The notes below the pieces were generated by a model. It was given only the letters and a program-made list of their open reading frames with translations, made no database searches and had not been told where the DNA came from. The position numbers were made by a program, and so were the translations under genes. From Gemmatimonadota bacterium (GTDB lineage: Bacteria; Gemmatimonadota; Gemmatimonadetes; Longimicrobiales; Gaopeijiaceae): a stretch of DNA of 50,430 bases. The DNA is taken from assembly GCA_022564055.1 (NCBI GenBank), contig JADFMD010000013.1, positions 1 through 50,430 of the forward strand. The letters run 5' to 3'. Below are positions 9,247-19,502 of this stretch, in pieces; within the stretch, counting starts at the first letter, position 1, and the number at the start of each line of letters is the position of its first letter.

Positions 9247-9578
9247 CCCGATTCATCGGGCCACTTGGAGTCGTCTCCGTCCTCGTGGTCTCGATCCTCT
9301 TTGCCGCGCTGAATGGAGCGCAGCGGGTCACGCTAAATCTGGGGGTGACCATCCTCTATGGGGTGCCTCTGACGTTGGTGGGGTTCACAGGCCTATTCAT
9401 GGGAATGGTGGTCATGCTCGTCGCGGGCATCCGCAGCGATCTCAGGGTCCGGGCCGTGCTTCGTCAGCGGCTGGAGGATGAGGATCGAGAGGAACGGGCC
9501 CTCATCGATCGGACCCAGCAGGACCTCTTTGCCCCGCCGCTTTTGGAGGATGAAGGCGGTGAGGAGGGGGTGCCATAG
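9243..9578 (+). CDS. LapA-domain-like small membrane protein
   Basis: A 111-aa protein with two transmembrane helices: residues about 5-24, and about 36-62 with GFTGLFMGMVVMLVAGI. A charged cytoplasmic tail (LRQRLEDEDREERAL) follows. This is the layout of the LapA/YciS domain seen in lipopolysaccharide-assembly scaffold proteins, where Asn-rich NGAQRVTLN-type residues separate the helices. The start is within an ATGA overlap with miaB. The role is inferred from topology; LPS assembly is not otherwise represented in this window. Confidence 0.7.
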   Translation: MTRFIGPLGVVSVLVVSILFAALNGAQRVTLNLGVTILYGVPLTLVGFTGLFMGMVVMLVAGIRSDLRVRAVLRQRLEDEDREERALIDRTQQDLFAPPLLEDEGGEEGVP

Positions 9579-9596
9579 GCTGAACCTCGCTTTCGA

Positions 9597-11993
9597 ATGG
9601 CGGGTACGGGGTCTACGGTGAGGCCTCGACCGCCGCCGGTAGCCTTGGTCGCTCTCGCTCTTGTCGTAGGGAGCGGCTCATATGCGGCGTTGGACCTCTT
9701 CTTCCCGCCCGCCTTCTCCCTCGCGATCGTTTGCCTTCCCATTTTACCATGGCTTCGCCCTGATTTTCTGAGATCCGGCAGGACCGTAGCAGACGCAGGG
9801 GAGCTCGTCGAAGTAGTCCCGCGCTTTTCAGTCACGTTGCACACTGGAGTGATAACGGCGGCGCTGGCGTTGGCCGTGCTCGCCGGGGCCTTAACGACCT
9901 ACGCGCAACGTCGAGGGGCCGGCGGTGACTGCAGGCTCCGACTGGCGGATAAAGCGGAGGGGCCGGTCAGGGGCTGGTTCGAAGGCGGGTCCGGAACGGG
10001 AGCGCGCCCCTTCCGATTGGTCCACGGCCTTAACTGTGAGGGTTCCGTACGGGCCTTCCAACGGGGGAGTGATCATGGGCCTCCGCCCGGGACTCCAGTG
10101 CGTGCGGTGGGGATCTGGCAGCGGGCGACGCATCCCACCGCTTCAAGGCCCACCTCGGCGGGAACGCTTCTGCTCACGGACGTGCAACTCGATGAGAGTG
10201 CCACCGGTTCCCGGTGGGCGGGAGGTAGCGCGCGCCTCCGAGGACGGATCGAATCCCGCATGCGGGAGCTCTGGCCCGAGACGTGGCCTCTGGCGAGCGC
10301 CCTGATCCTGGCTCGAAAAGAGGCATTGGACCCGGCGGTTCGGGAGGCGTTCGCCGTAGCCGGGATCGCTCATCTGCTTGCGATCTCGGGTTTCCATGTG
10401 GCCGTCGTGGCACTCCTCGTGGGTGTCGTCATTCGCGGTGTAGGAGCGGGCCCGCGTAGAGCCCCGGCCTACGGCGCTGCGATTACCTGGCTCTACATCG
10501 GCCTGATCGGCTTTCCGGACGCTGCGACGCGGGCGGCGCTCATCCTCACCTTTCTGGCGGCGGCGCGGCTCAGGGGTCATCCCGCGGGTGCACTCGGTGC
10601 GATCGCATCCGCGGGGATCATTCTGTTTCTCCTGGATCCGTCTGTGCTTTCCAATCCGGGATTTCAGCTGTCCTTCGCCGGGGCGCTCGGGCTTGTGTCG
10701 CTGCGGCCTGCCGTTCGAACGTGGCTCGATGCACGCCCCCTCGACGTCGTACCGCCCGCGTTGAAAGACGCGGTGGCGGCGGGTGTTGGTGCTACGTTGG
10801 CAACCATGCCGTTCGTGGCCCTTCATTTCGGAAGGGTCTCGGTAGTGGGTATTCCGGCCACACTCGTCGCCACACCTCTGCTGAGTGCCGCGATTCCCGG
10901 TCTGTTGTCCGCGCTTGGGATTTCGTGGGTTTTTCCGCCGCTCGCAAATTTTCTGGCGGGCGGCACGGACATTCTGCTCCGATGTTTGGAGTTCCTCGCA
11001 CGCCTGTGTGCCTCACCCTCCTGGGCTTCCGTTTGGGTAGGGGACGCGCTTCTGCTGGGAGCGCTTGTGGGTGCGTTTGGGGGCGTGATCCGGTTACGCC
11101 TCTATGGTTCGGGACTTCGACGATGGGTGCGCTGGATGACCCTCGCGGCCTGGGCCTCGGCGGGGGCGGGCGTTGCACCGCTCGTTGAGCGCTGGGCCGG
11201 CACGGGCACCGTTGAGATCGTTTTCCTCGACGTAGGCCAGGGGGACGCCGTGGCCATCCGTTCTCCTGGTGGGCGATGGATCCTGGTGGACACGGGTCCA
11301 CGAGGCCGCACGTACGACGCGGGTGCACGTGTTGTACTTCCCTACCTCCGCCGCCGGGGAGTCACGCGGATCGAGGTTCTCGTATTGACGCATCCCGATC
11401 TGGATCACATCGGCGGAGCCGAGGCGATCGTTGACGGGCTCGAGGTGGGATACGTGTTGGACCCTTCGCAGGCGACCGGAAGGGGCGCCTACGTGGAGGT
11501 CTTGGAGGCGGCCAGGAGAAACGGGGTCCCCTGGCTCGAGGCCCGGAGGGACGTCTCGATCACGTTGGACGGGGTTGAAATCTCGATTCTCCATCCTGAT
11601 GGTCCAACGACGGCATCCCACAGCGGGACGGACTCCAACGCCCAATCGGTCGTCCTCCTGGTCCGGTATGGAGAATTCGAGGCGCTTTTGACCGGTGACG
11701 CACCGGTGGAGGTCGAGGAGGCCATCCTCAGCGATCTTCCTTCCGAGCTCGAGATCCTGAAGGTCGGTCACCACGGGTCGAACACCTCGACCTCTCCGTC
11801 GCTCCTGGCACAAACGTCTCCGGCGTTGGCCGTGATTTCGGTAGGTGCGAGGAACCGCTACGGCCACCCGCATGGTGAAGTCGTGAGTCGGATCATCGAT
11901 TCGGGCGCCCGTGTCCTGCGTACGGACCTCAGCGGTGACATCGTGATCCGGGCCCGGCGAAGCGGGCTCTATGAGGTCCGAACCGAATGGTGA
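9597..11993 (+). CDS. comEC: ComEC/Rec2-family DNA uptake channel protein
   Basis: Full-length (798 aa) inner-membrane protein that carries transforming single-stranded DNA into the cytoplasm. An N-terminal DUF4131 region with two membrane helices is followed by the multi-helix competence domain (about 225-500; AISGFHVAVVALL is its hallmark). A C-terminal metallo-beta-lactamase domain starts near residue 538 (VFLDVGQGDAVAI). Its metal site THPDLDHIGG lies near 600, with LTGDAP and VGHHGSNTSTS further on, so the nuclease-like site looks intact. No other competence genes are nearby. It lies 18 bases after the LapA-like gene and probably closes the alr operon. Confidence 0.94.
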   Translation: MAGTGSTVRPRPPPVALVALALVVGSGSYAALDLFFPPAFSLAIVCLPILPWLRPDFLRSGRTVADAGELVEVVPRFSVTLHTGVITAALALAVLAGALTTYAQRRGAGGDCRLRLADKAEGPVRGWFEGGSGTGARPFRLVHGLNCEGSVRAFQRGSDHGPPPGTPVRAVGIWQRATHPTASRPTSAGTLLLTDVQLDESATGSRWAGGSARLRGRIESRMRELWPETWPLASALILARKEALDPAVREAFAVAGIAHLLAISGFHVAVVALLVGVVIRGVGAGPRRAPAYGAAITWLYIGLIGFPDAATRAALILTFLAAARLRGHPAGALGAIASAGIILFLLDPSVLSNPGFQLSFAGALGLVSLRPAVRTWLDARPLDVVPPALKDAVAAGVGATLATMPFVALHFGRVSVVGIPATLVATPLLSAAIPGLLSALGISWVFPPLANFLAGGTDILLRCLEFLARLCASPSWASVWVGDALLLGALVGAFGGVIRLRLYGSGLRRWVRWMTLAAWASAGAGVAPLVERWAGTGTVEIVFLDVGQGDAVAIRSPGGRWILVDTGPRGRTYDAGARVVLPYLRRRGVTRIEVLVLTHPDLDHIGGAEAIVDGLEVGYVLDPSQATGRGAYVEVLEAARRNGVPWLEARRDVSITLDGVEISILHPDGPTTASHSGTDSNAQSVVLLVRYGEFEALLTGDAPVEVEEAILSDLPSELEILKVGHHGSNTSTSPSLLAQTSPALAVISVGARNRYGHPHGEVVSRIIDSGARVLRTDLSGDIVIRARRSGLYEVRTEW

Positions 11994-12047
11994 GGCCGGA
12001 CCTCTGTGGCCAAACCGAACCTTTTGGTCAACCCTGGCGGAGCGCCT

Positions 12048-12075
12048 TTGACCTCCGGATGGCCCCGGCTATGTT
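12048..12075 (+). promoter_or_regulatory. Candidate sigma-70-type promoter of fbp
   Basis: TTGACC (12048-12053) and TATGTT (12070-12075) are separated by 16 bases and lie 46 bases before the fbp ATG. The gap between comEC and fbp (128 bases) is the longest in the first half of the window, which suits a separate promoter. There is no functional evidence. Confidence 0.45.
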
Positions 12076-12121
12076 TTGCTAGCCGTGCAGAGCTTCCTAG
12101 CAGCCCACGTCCCACGAGGCC

Positions 12122-13153
12122 ATGAAGAACCGCAGTGTTGTAACGCTAGAGAGACATATCGTCGAAGAGGAACGGAGTCGTCCGGAGGCGACTGGCGCCT
12201 TCAGCAATATTCTCTACTCGCTCACCCTCGCTGCAAAAATCATCTCTCGGGAGGTGAACAAGGCCGGCATCGTCGACATGCTCGGAGGCACCGGGCGCAT
12301 GAACGTACAGGGAGAGCGTGTCCAGAAGCTCGATCTTTTTGCGGAGGACGTGATCTTCCGCGCGTTGGACCACACGGGCGCGCTCTGTTGCATGGTCTCC
12401 GAGGAAACCGAGGACATCATTCCCATACCGGATCAGTTTCCGAAGGGAAAGTATGTGCTGATCTTCGATCCGTTGGACGGCTCCTCCAACATCGACGTCA
12501 ACGTTTCGATCGGCACCATCTTCTCGATTCACAAGAAGGTATCGGACGGCGCGGACGGTACCATCGAAGACTGCCTTCAGGCGGGGTGCAAGCAGATCGC
12601 GGCGGGATACGTACTCTACGGTTCGTCGACGATGCTCGTGTATACGAGCGGCGACGGAGTGCACGGGTTTACGCTCGACCCGTCGATCGGTGAATTTCTG
12701 CTGAGCCACCCAAAACTTGTCATGCCCGACCCCCCGAGCCGGATGTACTCGATCAACGAGGCGTATTATCCGCGCTGGTCCGCCGGGCAGCAGAGACTGA
12801 TGCAGCACTTGAAGGGGCTCGATGGCGAAGCAACGGTCTCGTACAGCTCACGCTACATCGGCTCCTTGGTGGCGGATTTTCACCGCACCCTTCTCAAGGG
12901 CGGAATCTTCATGTATCCGGCGGATACCAAGCGTCCGCACGGAAAACTCCGGCTCCTCTACGAGGCTGCGCCGATGGCTATGATCTGCGAGCAGGCGGGG
13001 GGGCGAGCATCCGACGGGCGAAACCCCATACTGAGCCTTACGCCGGAGGCCATTCACCAGAGGACTCCCCTGTACATCGGGTCCTCGGAGATCGTTGCGA
13101 TGGCGGAGACGTTCTTGGCGGACGACGCCCAGGGTCCCCTAGAGTCCCGCTAA
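12122..13153 (+). CDS. fbp: Fructose-1,6-bisphosphatase class 1
   Basis: Gluconeogenic enzyme (343 aa) that hydrolyses fructose 1,6-bisphosphate to fructose 6-phosphate. The metal-binding FDPLDGSSNIDVN motif is at 115-127, and the SEETED region lies just before it. The later KLRLLYEAAPMAMICEQAGG block is the substrate and third-metal segment of class 1 enzymes. VTLERHI at the N-terminus is typical. It has its own candidate promoter. Its TAA overlaps the TAG of convergent purF within CTAA at 13150-13153. Confidence 0.97.
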   Translation: MKNRSVVTLERHIVEEERSRPEATGAFSNILYSLTLAAKIISREVNKAGIVDMLGGTGRMNVQGERVQKLDLFAEDVIFRALDHTGALCCMVSEETEDIIPIPDQFPKGKYVLIFDPLDGSSNIDVNVSIGTIFSIHKKVSDGADGTIEDCLQAGCKQIAAGYVLYGSSTMLVYTSGDGVHGFTLDPSIGEFLLSHPKLVMPDPPSRMYSINEAYYPRWSAGQQRLMQHLKGLDGEATVSYSSRYIGSLVADFHRTLLKGGIFMYPADTKRPHGKLRLLYEAAPMAMICEQAGGRASDGRNPILSLTPEAIHQRTPLYIGSSEIVAMAETFLADDAQGPLESR

Positions 13154-14616
13154 CACGTGATGGGGTGATTTCCGGGCAGGTAACCCATATCGAGATCGAC
13201 GAGGGGCGCGGAATAGGTACCGGAGAAGCAAGCGTCGCAGAAGGAGCTGTACTCGGAGACGACTGAGAGCATCCCATCGAGGGACAGGTAACCCAGGGAG
13301 TCGACCCCGAGCTGCTGTCCGATCTCCTCCGGAGTCAGTCTGGACCCGATGAGCTCCTCGTGGCTGGGCATGTCGATGCCGTAAAAGCAGGGGAATTTTA
13401 CCGGTGGGCTGGCGATGCGGAAGTGAACTTCCTTCGCGCCGGCTTGTCGAATGAATTTTACCAGGCTCCGGCTCGTCGTTCCGCGAACGAGCGAGTCATC
13501 CACTACGATGATACGCTTACCCTCCAGGACTTCCTTCACGGGGTTGTACTTCATCCGGGCGCCGAAGTCTCGATCGGCCTGTGAAGGCTTGATGAAGTTT
13601 CGCCCGACGTAGTGGTTTCGGAGGAGACCCAATTCAAAGGGGATCCCGCTCTGCTCGCTGTACCCAAGAGCGGCAGAGTTGGCGCTGTCCGGCACCGAGA
13701 CGACAGCATCGGCTTCTACCGGATACTCCTCGGCGAGGCGGCGCCCGAATCCACGTCGTGCGCGGTCCACGGAGATGCCCCAGAGGTACGAGTCCGGCCG
13801 AGCGAAGTAGACCAGCTCGAAGATGCACGGGGCGGCCGACTCGGCCTCATTGAGCTCGGGGAGGCTTTGGAGCGTTCCACCCTCGATCCTCAGGACCTCC
13901 CCTCGTCTGATGTCCCTCAGGTATTCCGCGCCGAGGATGTCCAACGCACACGTCTCGCTGACGATCACGTGTCCCTGTTCGAGCTTGCCCAGCACGAGAG
14001 GGCGGTACCCTCGCGGGTCGCACACCGCGTACATCACCTCGTTCACCGTAAGAGCGAGCGAGAATGCTCCCTCCAACTGATTGAGAGCATCGGCTACCTG
14101 TCCGTCGACGGTTTTCTCACGAGACCTGGCGATCAGGTGAATGATCACCTCCGAATCCGACGTGGTCTGGAAGATGGCTCCCTCCTTCACGAGCCGCGTC
14201 TTGAGGTCGTGGGCGTTCGTGAGGTTTCCGTTGTGGGCCACTGCCAGATCGCCCTCGGCATACCGTACCACGATCGGCTGGGCATTCAACGCCTGGCTTC
14301 CACCGGCGGTGGAGTAGCGTACATGTCCTACCGCGGTGCGTCCCGGAAGGCCTTTCAAGACGTCCGCGTTGAATACCTCGGAAACCAAACCGACGGCCTT
14401 GTGGAGCCGCGCCTCGCCGTCGCCGATGGCGCAGATGCCGGCGGATTCCTGACCTCGATGTTGAAGGGAATACAGTGCTAGGAACGCGAGCTCCGCTGCG
14501 TCATCGATGCCACTGAAGCCGACGATACCGCACTCTTCATGAGGCCGATCATCGAGGTGGGACCCTGTGATGTCGATGGGCCCTTGGAGTGTTTGGGGGA
14601 AGGGTTTCGGGGTCAC
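13150..14616 (-). CDS. purF: Amidophosphoribosyltransferase (Fe-S type)
   Basis: First committed step of purine synthesis: glutamine plus PRPP gives phosphoribosylamine (488 aa). The N-terminal class II glutaminase nucleophile is Cys29 in EECGIVGF, so a 28-residue propeptide must be removed, longer than the 11 residues of the Bacillus enzyme. The PRPP loop is [16 protein letters not shown]. Cysteines in [20 protein letters not shown] and FCDACFSG match the four 4Fe-4S ligands of the Bacillus-type enzyme. It is the last gene of the pur operon; its GTG overlaps the purL stop (GTGA). Confidence 0.96.
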   Translation of the reverse strand: MTPKPFPQTLQGPIDITGSHLDDRPHEECGIVGFSGIDDAAELAFLALYSLQHRGQESAGICAIGDGEARLHKAVGLVSEVFNADVLKGLPGRTAVGHVRYSTAGGSQALNAQPIVVRYAEGDLAVAHNGNLTNAHDLKTRLVKEGAIFQTTSDSEVIIHLIARSREKTVDGQVADALNQLEGAFSLALTVNEVMYAVCDPRGYRPLVLGKLEQGHVIVSETCALDILGAEYLRDIRRGEVLRIEGGTLQSLPELNEAESAAPCIFELVYFARPDSYLWGISVDRARRGFGRRLAEEYPVEADAVVSVPDSANSAALGYSEQSGIPFELGLLRNHYVGRNFIKPSQADRDFGARMKYNPVKEVLEGKRIIVVDDSLVRGTTSRSLVKFIRQAGAKEVHFRIASPPVKFPCFYGIDMPSHEELIGSRLTPEEIGQQLGVDSLGYLSLDGMLSVVSEYSSFCDACFSGTYSAPLVDLDMGYLPGNHPITC

Positions 14617-16913
14617 GAGGGTCCGGCTCCATCCATGAGGGTGGGGATCGCGCCGAAGAACAACTCGGCGAGGATTTCGATATCGGCTTCCAGCGACGTC
14701 GCTCGCCCGTCGATTCTGAAGCCTTCATCTGACGGGACCACCTTTCCTACAGCGCGTCCATGGACGCCATGACGTTTGGCGTGGCGCAAGACTTCGTCCG
14801 CGGAGCGTGGGTCGCACGAGACGACGACGCGGCCCTGGGCCTCACCGAAAAGGAGGGGTAGCACCGGGAGCGCGTCGCGAAGCGTGACCTGAACGCCCAA
14901 CCGTCGTTCTCCTTCTCCAAGCGCGCTTTCGACGAGAGCGCACGCGAGGCCCCCCTCCGAGACATCGTGGGCGGAGTTGAGTAACCCGTCTTGAATCATC
15001 GCCAACACAGCGTGTTGAAGTCCGCGCTCTCCGAGGAGATCGACCGAGGGCGGCTCACCGGCTACGAGGCCCTCCATTACATAAAGGTACTCGGATGCCC
15101 CCAGTTCGTCCGTGTTGTCACCGAGCAGGATGATCGTGTCGTCCTCGTTCTGAAAGGCGTGGCGGGTGATGTGATCGACGTCTTCGAGGACGCCCACCAT
15201 GCCGATGACAGGCGTGGGGTAGATCGCCACCCCGTCCGTCTCGTTGTAGAACGAAACGTTTCCGCCGGTGACCGGGGTCTCGAACAGCTTGCAGGCCTCG
15301 GCCATAGCCAGCACAGACTCCCGGAACTGGTAGTAGATGTGGGGCTTGAGGGGATTTCCGAAGTTCAGGTTGTTCGTTACGGCGGTCGGTAGCGCGCCAA
15401 CACAGACGAGATTTCTGGCGGCTTCGGCCACCGCGGCCAAGGTGCCCGACCTAGGGTTGAGATAGACGTACCGGCCGTTGCAGTCGGTGGTTGCGGCTAC
15501 GGCCCTGCGCGTACCGCGAAGGCGCACCACTCCGGCGTCGCCCCCCGGCCGTACCGCCGTGCCGGTGCGCACCGTGGTGTCGTATTGGCCGTAGAGCCAG
15601 CGTTTGGACGCGATGTTCGGCGATGCGATCAACTTCAGGAAGGTCTCCGACTGATCGTCGTCCACTTCGTTGAAGCGGGTGAGGTCTGCGCACCGAAGCT
15701 CCCGGATTTCTTCGGACTCGATCCCCTCCCGCTCATAGGTAGGACAGCCCTCCGTCAGGGGAAGGGAGGGAATCTCCGCTACCACCCGGTCCCCCTCCCG
15801 AACGCGGAACAGGCCGTCATCCGTGACCCGCCCGATCTCCTCGGCCTCGAGTTCCCATTTCGCGAGGATGTCCCGCACCGCTTTTTCACTCCCAGATTTC
15901 GCCACCACGAGCATGCGCTCCTGCGATTCCGACAGGAGGATTTCATAGGGGGTCATCCCGGGTTCCCGGACGGGCACGAGCTCCATGTCGATCTCCACGC
16001 CATTGCCTGACCGGCCGGCCATTTCGGACGCGCTCGAGGTGATTCCGGCCGCACCCATGTCCTGGATGCCCGTGATATGGCCGCTCTTGATGAGCTCCAG
16101 GCTGGCCTCCAACAGTAGCTTTTCGGTAAAGGGGTCGCCCACCTGAACCTGCGGGCGACGGGCCTGGGAATCCTCGCTGAGTTCCTCGGAGGCGAAGGTC
16201 GCTCCATGGATTCCGTCGCGCCCCGTCCGGGCACCCACCACCATGAGCGGGTTTCCAACTCCCTCTGCCTCACCCTTGATGAGATCCTCGGCCTTCATGA
16301 GTCCGAGGCACATCGCGTTCACGATGGGGTTTCCCTCATAACCACGGTCGAAGAACACCTCCCCGCCGATGTTCGGGATGCCTACACAGTTTCCGTAGTC
16401 ACCCACCCCTTTCACGACGCCGGAGAAGAGGTACCGCACACGTCCGCTGTCGAGATCGCCAAAGCGAAGGGAATCGAGAATGGCGATGGGCCGCGCACCC
16501 ATCGTGAACACGTCGCGGAGGATGCCGCCCACCCCGGTCGCCGCACCCTGGTAGGGTTCCACGGCCGAGGGGTGGTTGTGCGATTCGATCTTGAAAGCCA
16601 AGGCGAGACCATCTCCGATATCGATCACGCCCGCATTCTCCCCGGGTCCCTGGATCACCCAAGGTGCCGTCGTAGGCAGCAGGCTGAGGAGCCGCTTGGA
16701 GTTCTTGTAACCGCAGTGCTCCGACCACATCGCGCTGAACACGCCGAGTTCCGTGAAGGTGGGCTCCCGCCCAAGGATCTCGAGCACGCGGTCGTACTCC
16801 GACGGCGAGAGGCCGTGCTCCTCCACCAGCTCCGCCGTGATGGGGGGGTCCCCCTCTCGTGGCATCACGCTTGGTACGGTCAGGACTCCGGTACTGTCCG
16901 GTCTATCGGTCAC
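14613..16913 (-). CDS. purL: Phosphoribosylformylglycinamidine synthase subunit PurL (short form)
   Basis: ATP-dependent synthetase subunit (766 aa) that makes FGAM from FGAR using ammonia from PurQ, in a complex with PurS. The length is that of the small Bacillus/Thermotoga-type PurL, which fits separate purS and purQ just upstream. Visible features include [12 protein letters not shown] near the N-terminus, the [24 protein letters not shown] catalytic/ATP block, IQDMGAAGI and a second AIRS-like half with [10 protein letters not shown]. The GTG at 16913 has no clear ribosome-binding site; Met17 is an alternative. A 42-base gap separates it from purQ. Confidence 0.96.
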   Translation of the reverse strand: MTDRPDSTGVLTVPSVMPREGDPPITAELVEEHGLSPSEYDRVLEILGREPTFTELGVFSAMWSEHCGYKNSKRLLSLLPTTAPWVIQGPGENAGVIDIGDGLALAFKIESHNHPSAVEPYQGAATGVGGILRDVFTMGARPIAILDSLRFGDLDSGRVRYLFSGVVKGVGDYGNCVGIPNIGGEVFFDRGYEGNPIVNAMCLGLMKAEDLIKGEAEGVGNPLMVVGARTGRDGIHGATFASEELSEDSQARRPQVQVGDPFTEKLLLEASLELIKSGHITGIQDMGAAGITSSASEMAGRSGNGVEIDMELVPVREPGMTPYEILLSESQERMLVVAKSGSEKAVRDILAKWELEAEEIGRVTDDGLFRVREGDRVVAEIPSLPLTEGCPTYEREGIESEEIRELRCADLTRFNEVDDDQSETFLKLIASPNIASKRWLYGQYDTTVRTGTAVRPGGDAGVVRLRGTRRAVAATTDCNGRYVYLNPRSGTLAAVAEAARNLVCVGALPTAVTNNLNFGNPLKPHIYYQFRESVLAMAEACKLFETPVTGGNVSFYNETDGVAIYPTPVIGMVGVLEDVDHITRHAFQNEDDTIILLGDNTDELGASEYLYVMEGLVAGEPPSVDLLGERGLQHAVLAMIQDGLLNSAHDVSEGGLACALVESALGEGERRLGVQVTLRDALPVLPLLFGEAQGRVVVSCDPRSADEVLRHAKRHGVHGRAVGKVVPSDEGFRIDGRATSLEADIEILAELFFGAIPTLMDGAGPS

Positions 16914-16955
16914 GTTTCGTTGAATCCGTGTCGGGGCGTGTGAAAACGCCGGGGG

Positions 16956-17657
16956 TTACGCCGTTTCGAGGGGAGAAAAACGCGACAGGAGTGCTGTAAA
17001 GAGGCCCAGCCCATCCTCGGACCCGAGGATCGGTTCTACCGCTCGTTCAGGGTGCGGCATCATGCCCATGACGTTGCCCGCCTCGTTGAGAATACCGGCG
17101 ATGGATCGGGCCGAACCGTTCGGGTTTGCACTGTCCACGGCCTTCCCTTCAGCGTCGGTATACCGGAACAGGACCCGGCCCTCGCCCTCCAGGCGGTGGA
17201 GGGTTTCTTCATCGGCGTGATAATTCCCTTCGGCATGGGCGATCGGCATCCGGAGGATCTGCCCGGCCTCGTATTCCTGGGTGAAGATTGACGATGTGTT
17301 TTCAACGCGAAGCAGGACGTCCCGGCTAGCGAACAAAAGAGAACGATTTCGGAGGAGGGCCCCCGGCAGTAAACCGGATTCACAGAGTATCTGAAAGCCG
17401 TTGCACACGCCCACGATCGGGCCACCTGCCTTCGCAAAATCCTTTACGGCGTCCATGATCGGGCTCATGGTTGCGATCGCGCCCGCCCGCAGGTAGTCCC
17501 CGTAGGAGAAGCCCCCTGGGAGCATGACGACGTCGACCTCACCCAGCTCGACGTCTCGGTGCCAGCGGAATTCAGGTGCTCCCCCGATGAGCTGAATGCA
17601 CTTGTAAAGGTCGTAGTCGCAGTTGGATCCGGGAAAAGTGACGATGGCGACTCTCAT
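16956..17657 (-). CDS. purQ: Phosphoribosylformylglycinamidine synthase subunit PurQ (glutaminase)
   Basis: Class I glutamine amidotransferase (233 aa) that feeds ammonia to PurL. The nucleophile is Cys85 in IVGVCNGFQIL. The His/Glu of the triad are in MMPHPERAVEP near the C-terminus. MLPGGFSYGDYLRAGAIA is the family signature. The ATG at 17657 is chosen over an upstream in-frame start because it gives the conserved N-terminus MRVAIVTFPGSNCD and overlaps the purS stop as ATGA. Confidence 0.97.
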   Translation of the reverse strand: MRVAIVTFPGSNCDYDLYKCIQLIGGAPEFRWHRDVELGEVDVVMLPGGFSYGDYLRAGAIATMSPIMDAVKDFAKAGGPIVGVCNGFQILCESGLLPGALLRNRSLLFASRDVLLRVENTSSIFTQEYEAGQILRMPIAHAEGNYHADEETLHRLEGEGRVLFRYTDAEGKAVDSANPNGSARSIAGILNEAGNVMGMMPHPERAVEPILGSEDGLGLFTALLSRFSPLETA

Positions 17658-17929
17658 GCCGGCACCGTCTCCTCCGTGGCCTCTTGAACGTCGATCTCGA
17701 AGTCCTCCGTGACGGGGTTGGCCAGCAATCGACGGCACATCGCCTCAGCGCCGTCCAGGGCCTCCCCCTTGGAGGCGGCCTCCACGTCCAGGTAGAGGAG
17801 CTTGCCCACACGCACTTCAAGCACTCGTTCGTAGTCCAAGGAGTGCAGGGCGTTTTGGATGGCCTTCCCTTCCGGGTCCAGCAAGCCAGGGCGCGGTGTC
17901 ACTCGGATCTCAAGGCGAAAGCGCTTCAC
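17654..17929 (-). CDS. purS: Phosphoribosylformylglycinamidine synthase subunit PurS
   Basis: Small dimeric subunit (91 aa) that bridges PurL and PurQ and is needed for ammonia transfer. The N-terminal strand RFRLEIRVTPRPGLLDPEGKA and the VRVGKLLYLDVEA segment are typical of the family, and the length is normal. The GTG start lies in a GTGA overlap with pssA, and its stop overlaps purQ as ATGA. Confidence 0.93.
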   Translation of the reverse strand: MKRFRLEIRVTPRPGLLDPEGKAIQNALHSLDYERVLEVRVGKLLYLDVEAASKGEALDGAEAMCRRLLANPVTEDFEIDVQEATEETVPA

Positions 17930-18807
17930 GTTTCGCTCTCCACATCGTCAGCAGGAATGGGGTTCAGGGGACGGCGGACTCCCTCGGGCGTCAAATCCCC
18001 GTAGTCGACGGGCCGCACCTCAGGGACCTCGTCGTCGAAGCCGTGCTCCAGCGGATCGCGTTCCGGTAGCCGTTCCAGCAGGCCATGAATTACCGAGCGG
18101 GCCAGCCCCCAGGCAGTATAGGCGAGGAACATGGGAAAGAAGTAATAAGCGGGGACCGCGATGGCCACGAGCACGTTTCCGAAGAGCCAAACCGAGAACA
18201 GGATGCCCCGGGCGGATTTGAAACTCAGCTTTGGGACCAGCGCATAGGGGACGTTGCTGAGCATCAATGCCCCCAGCAGGACCAACAGGATGCCCATGAT
18301 ACGAGGCCACGGCATGGCCGCGAGGTAGGTTTCGAAAAAAACGGTTTGGCTGAAGGGGTAGAACGTGGCCAGAATTATCCCGGGCGTCGGCGAGGGAAGC
18401 CCGTGGAAGTGCCGCTTGGCTTCTCCCCCTTGCTCCATGTTGAAGCGGGCCAGCCTGACCACCACGGCCATCACATAAACCAACGGGAGCACCCAGCTCC
18501 AGGTCCCGTCCGAGAAATACAGCGTGTACATGATGAAGGCGGGCGCGACCCCGAAGGAGATCGCGTCCACCAGCGAGTCCAACTCTTCACCGAATGCTGA
18601 TCCTGTCCGTGTGAATCGGGCGACGCGGCCGTCCAGAAGATCCGTGACGGCAGCCCACACGATGAACCAGCCGGCCCACTCGAAGTCCCCCCGAGTGGCG
18701 GCCACGATCGCATAGAAACCAAAGAACAGGTTCGACATCGTGAACGCCGAGGGCAGGATGATGATGCCCCTCTGAAGCCGTCTGACGGGCCGCATGCGAT
18801 CGATCAC
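17926..18807 (-). CDS. pssA: CDP-diacylglycerol--serine O-phosphatidyltransferase
   Basis: Integral membrane enzyme (293 aa) that makes phosphatidylserine from CDP-diacylglycerol and serine. The CDP-alcohol phosphotransferase motif DGx2ARx8Gx3Dx3D is intact: DGRVAR, eight residues, then GEELDSLVD. Six to eight hydrophobic helices cover residues about 15-240, with a hydrophilic C-terminal tail. It is the type II form that partners Psd. The gene is coupled on both sides by GTGA overlaps, to psd upstream and purS downstream, which places it inside the purine operon. Confidence 0.95.
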   Translation of the reverse strand: MIDRMRPVRRLQRGIIILPSAFTMSNLFFGFYAIVAATRGDFEWAGWFIVWAAVTDLLDGRVARFTRTGSAFGEELDSLVDAISFGVAPAFIMYTLYFSDGTWSWVLPLVYVMAVVVRLARFNMEQGGEAKRHFHGLPSPTPGIILATFYPFSQTVFFETYLAAMPWPRIMGILLVLLGALMLSNVPYALVPKLSFKSARGILFSVWLFGNVLVAIAVPAYYFFPMFLAYTAWGLARSVIHGLLERLPERDPLEHGFDDEVPEVRPVDYGDLTPEGVRRPLNPIPADDVESET

Positions 18808-19502
18808 GGAGCCTCCTCCGGGTTGTCGATCCGTGCCAGAACCGTGGATCCGCCGGCCACCTTGTCTCCCACGGCGCAGTGAAGACTCCAGTCGAGTGGA
18901 ATAAACAGGTCCACCCTCGAACCGAACCGAATGATGCCTATCCGCTCTCCACGCTCGACGTGCTCGCCCTGCTCGGGGTAGGTGACGATCCGGCGGGCGA
19001 TGAGCCCGGCGATCTGGCGGACCAGCACCCGGTTGCCGTGCACCAGCAATCCCAGGGATGACCGTTCGTTTTTTTCGCTTGCCTTCGGATGCCAGGCCAC
19101 GGCGTATTCACCGGGGCGATATTCGCGGTGCACTACCTCCCCTGAAACAGGCGCGCGCTGCACGTGGACATTAAAAACACTCAAGAAGATCGTGATACGC
19201 CGGCACGCCCCCTTGATGAAGGAGGGCTCTTCCACCTCCCGGATATCGATGATCTTACCGTCGCCTGGAGAGATGACCGCGCCCTCTCCCGGAGGAAGCT
19301 CACGCTCGGGGTCTCGGAAGAAGTAGAAAACAAAAGCCGCCAGGAGGGTCAGTAGACTCGCGGCCACGATGGTCCAGGGCCCTGAAACGGGTACTGCGGC
19401 CCATGCAAGGGCGGCGAAAAACACGGTGCCGAGCATGAACGGGTACCCCTCACGGGCGAAGCGCACTCGGCCGTTACCCGAAGCGCGGAGGTTGAAAATC
19501 AT
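18804..19502 (-). CDS. psd: Phosphatidylserine decarboxylase proenzyme (short type)
   Basis: Converts phosphatidylserine to phosphatidylethanolamine at the inner membrane (232 aa). Self-cleavage is expected between Gly194 and Ser195 in RFGSRVD, the serine becoming the pyruvoyl group. Two hydrophobic helices (about 22-62) anchor the protein. VFNVHVQRAPVSG is the conserved catalytic block. The short length and the GSR site mark the short (PSD-A) class rather than the LGST class. The start overlaps the 3' end of purC by 29 bases. It works directly after PssA in the pathway. Confidence 0.94.
   Translation of the reverse strand: MIFNLRASGNGRVRFAREGYPFMLGTVFFAALAWAAVPVSGPWTIVAASLLTLLAAFVFYFFRDPERELPPGEGAVISPGDGKIIDIREVEEPSFIKGACRRITIFLSVFNVHVQRAPVSGEVVHREYRPGEYAVAWHPKASEKNERSSLGLLVHGNRVLVRQIAGLIARRIVTYPEQGEHVERGERIGIIRFGSRVDLFIPLDWSLHCAVGDKVAGGSTVLARIDNPEEAP

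Noticed and set aside
12007-12030. Hairpin TGGCCAAA/TTTGGTCA after comEC as an intrinsic terminator
   Set aside because: The eight-base stem has a G-U pair and there is no T-run after it; it may be chance.
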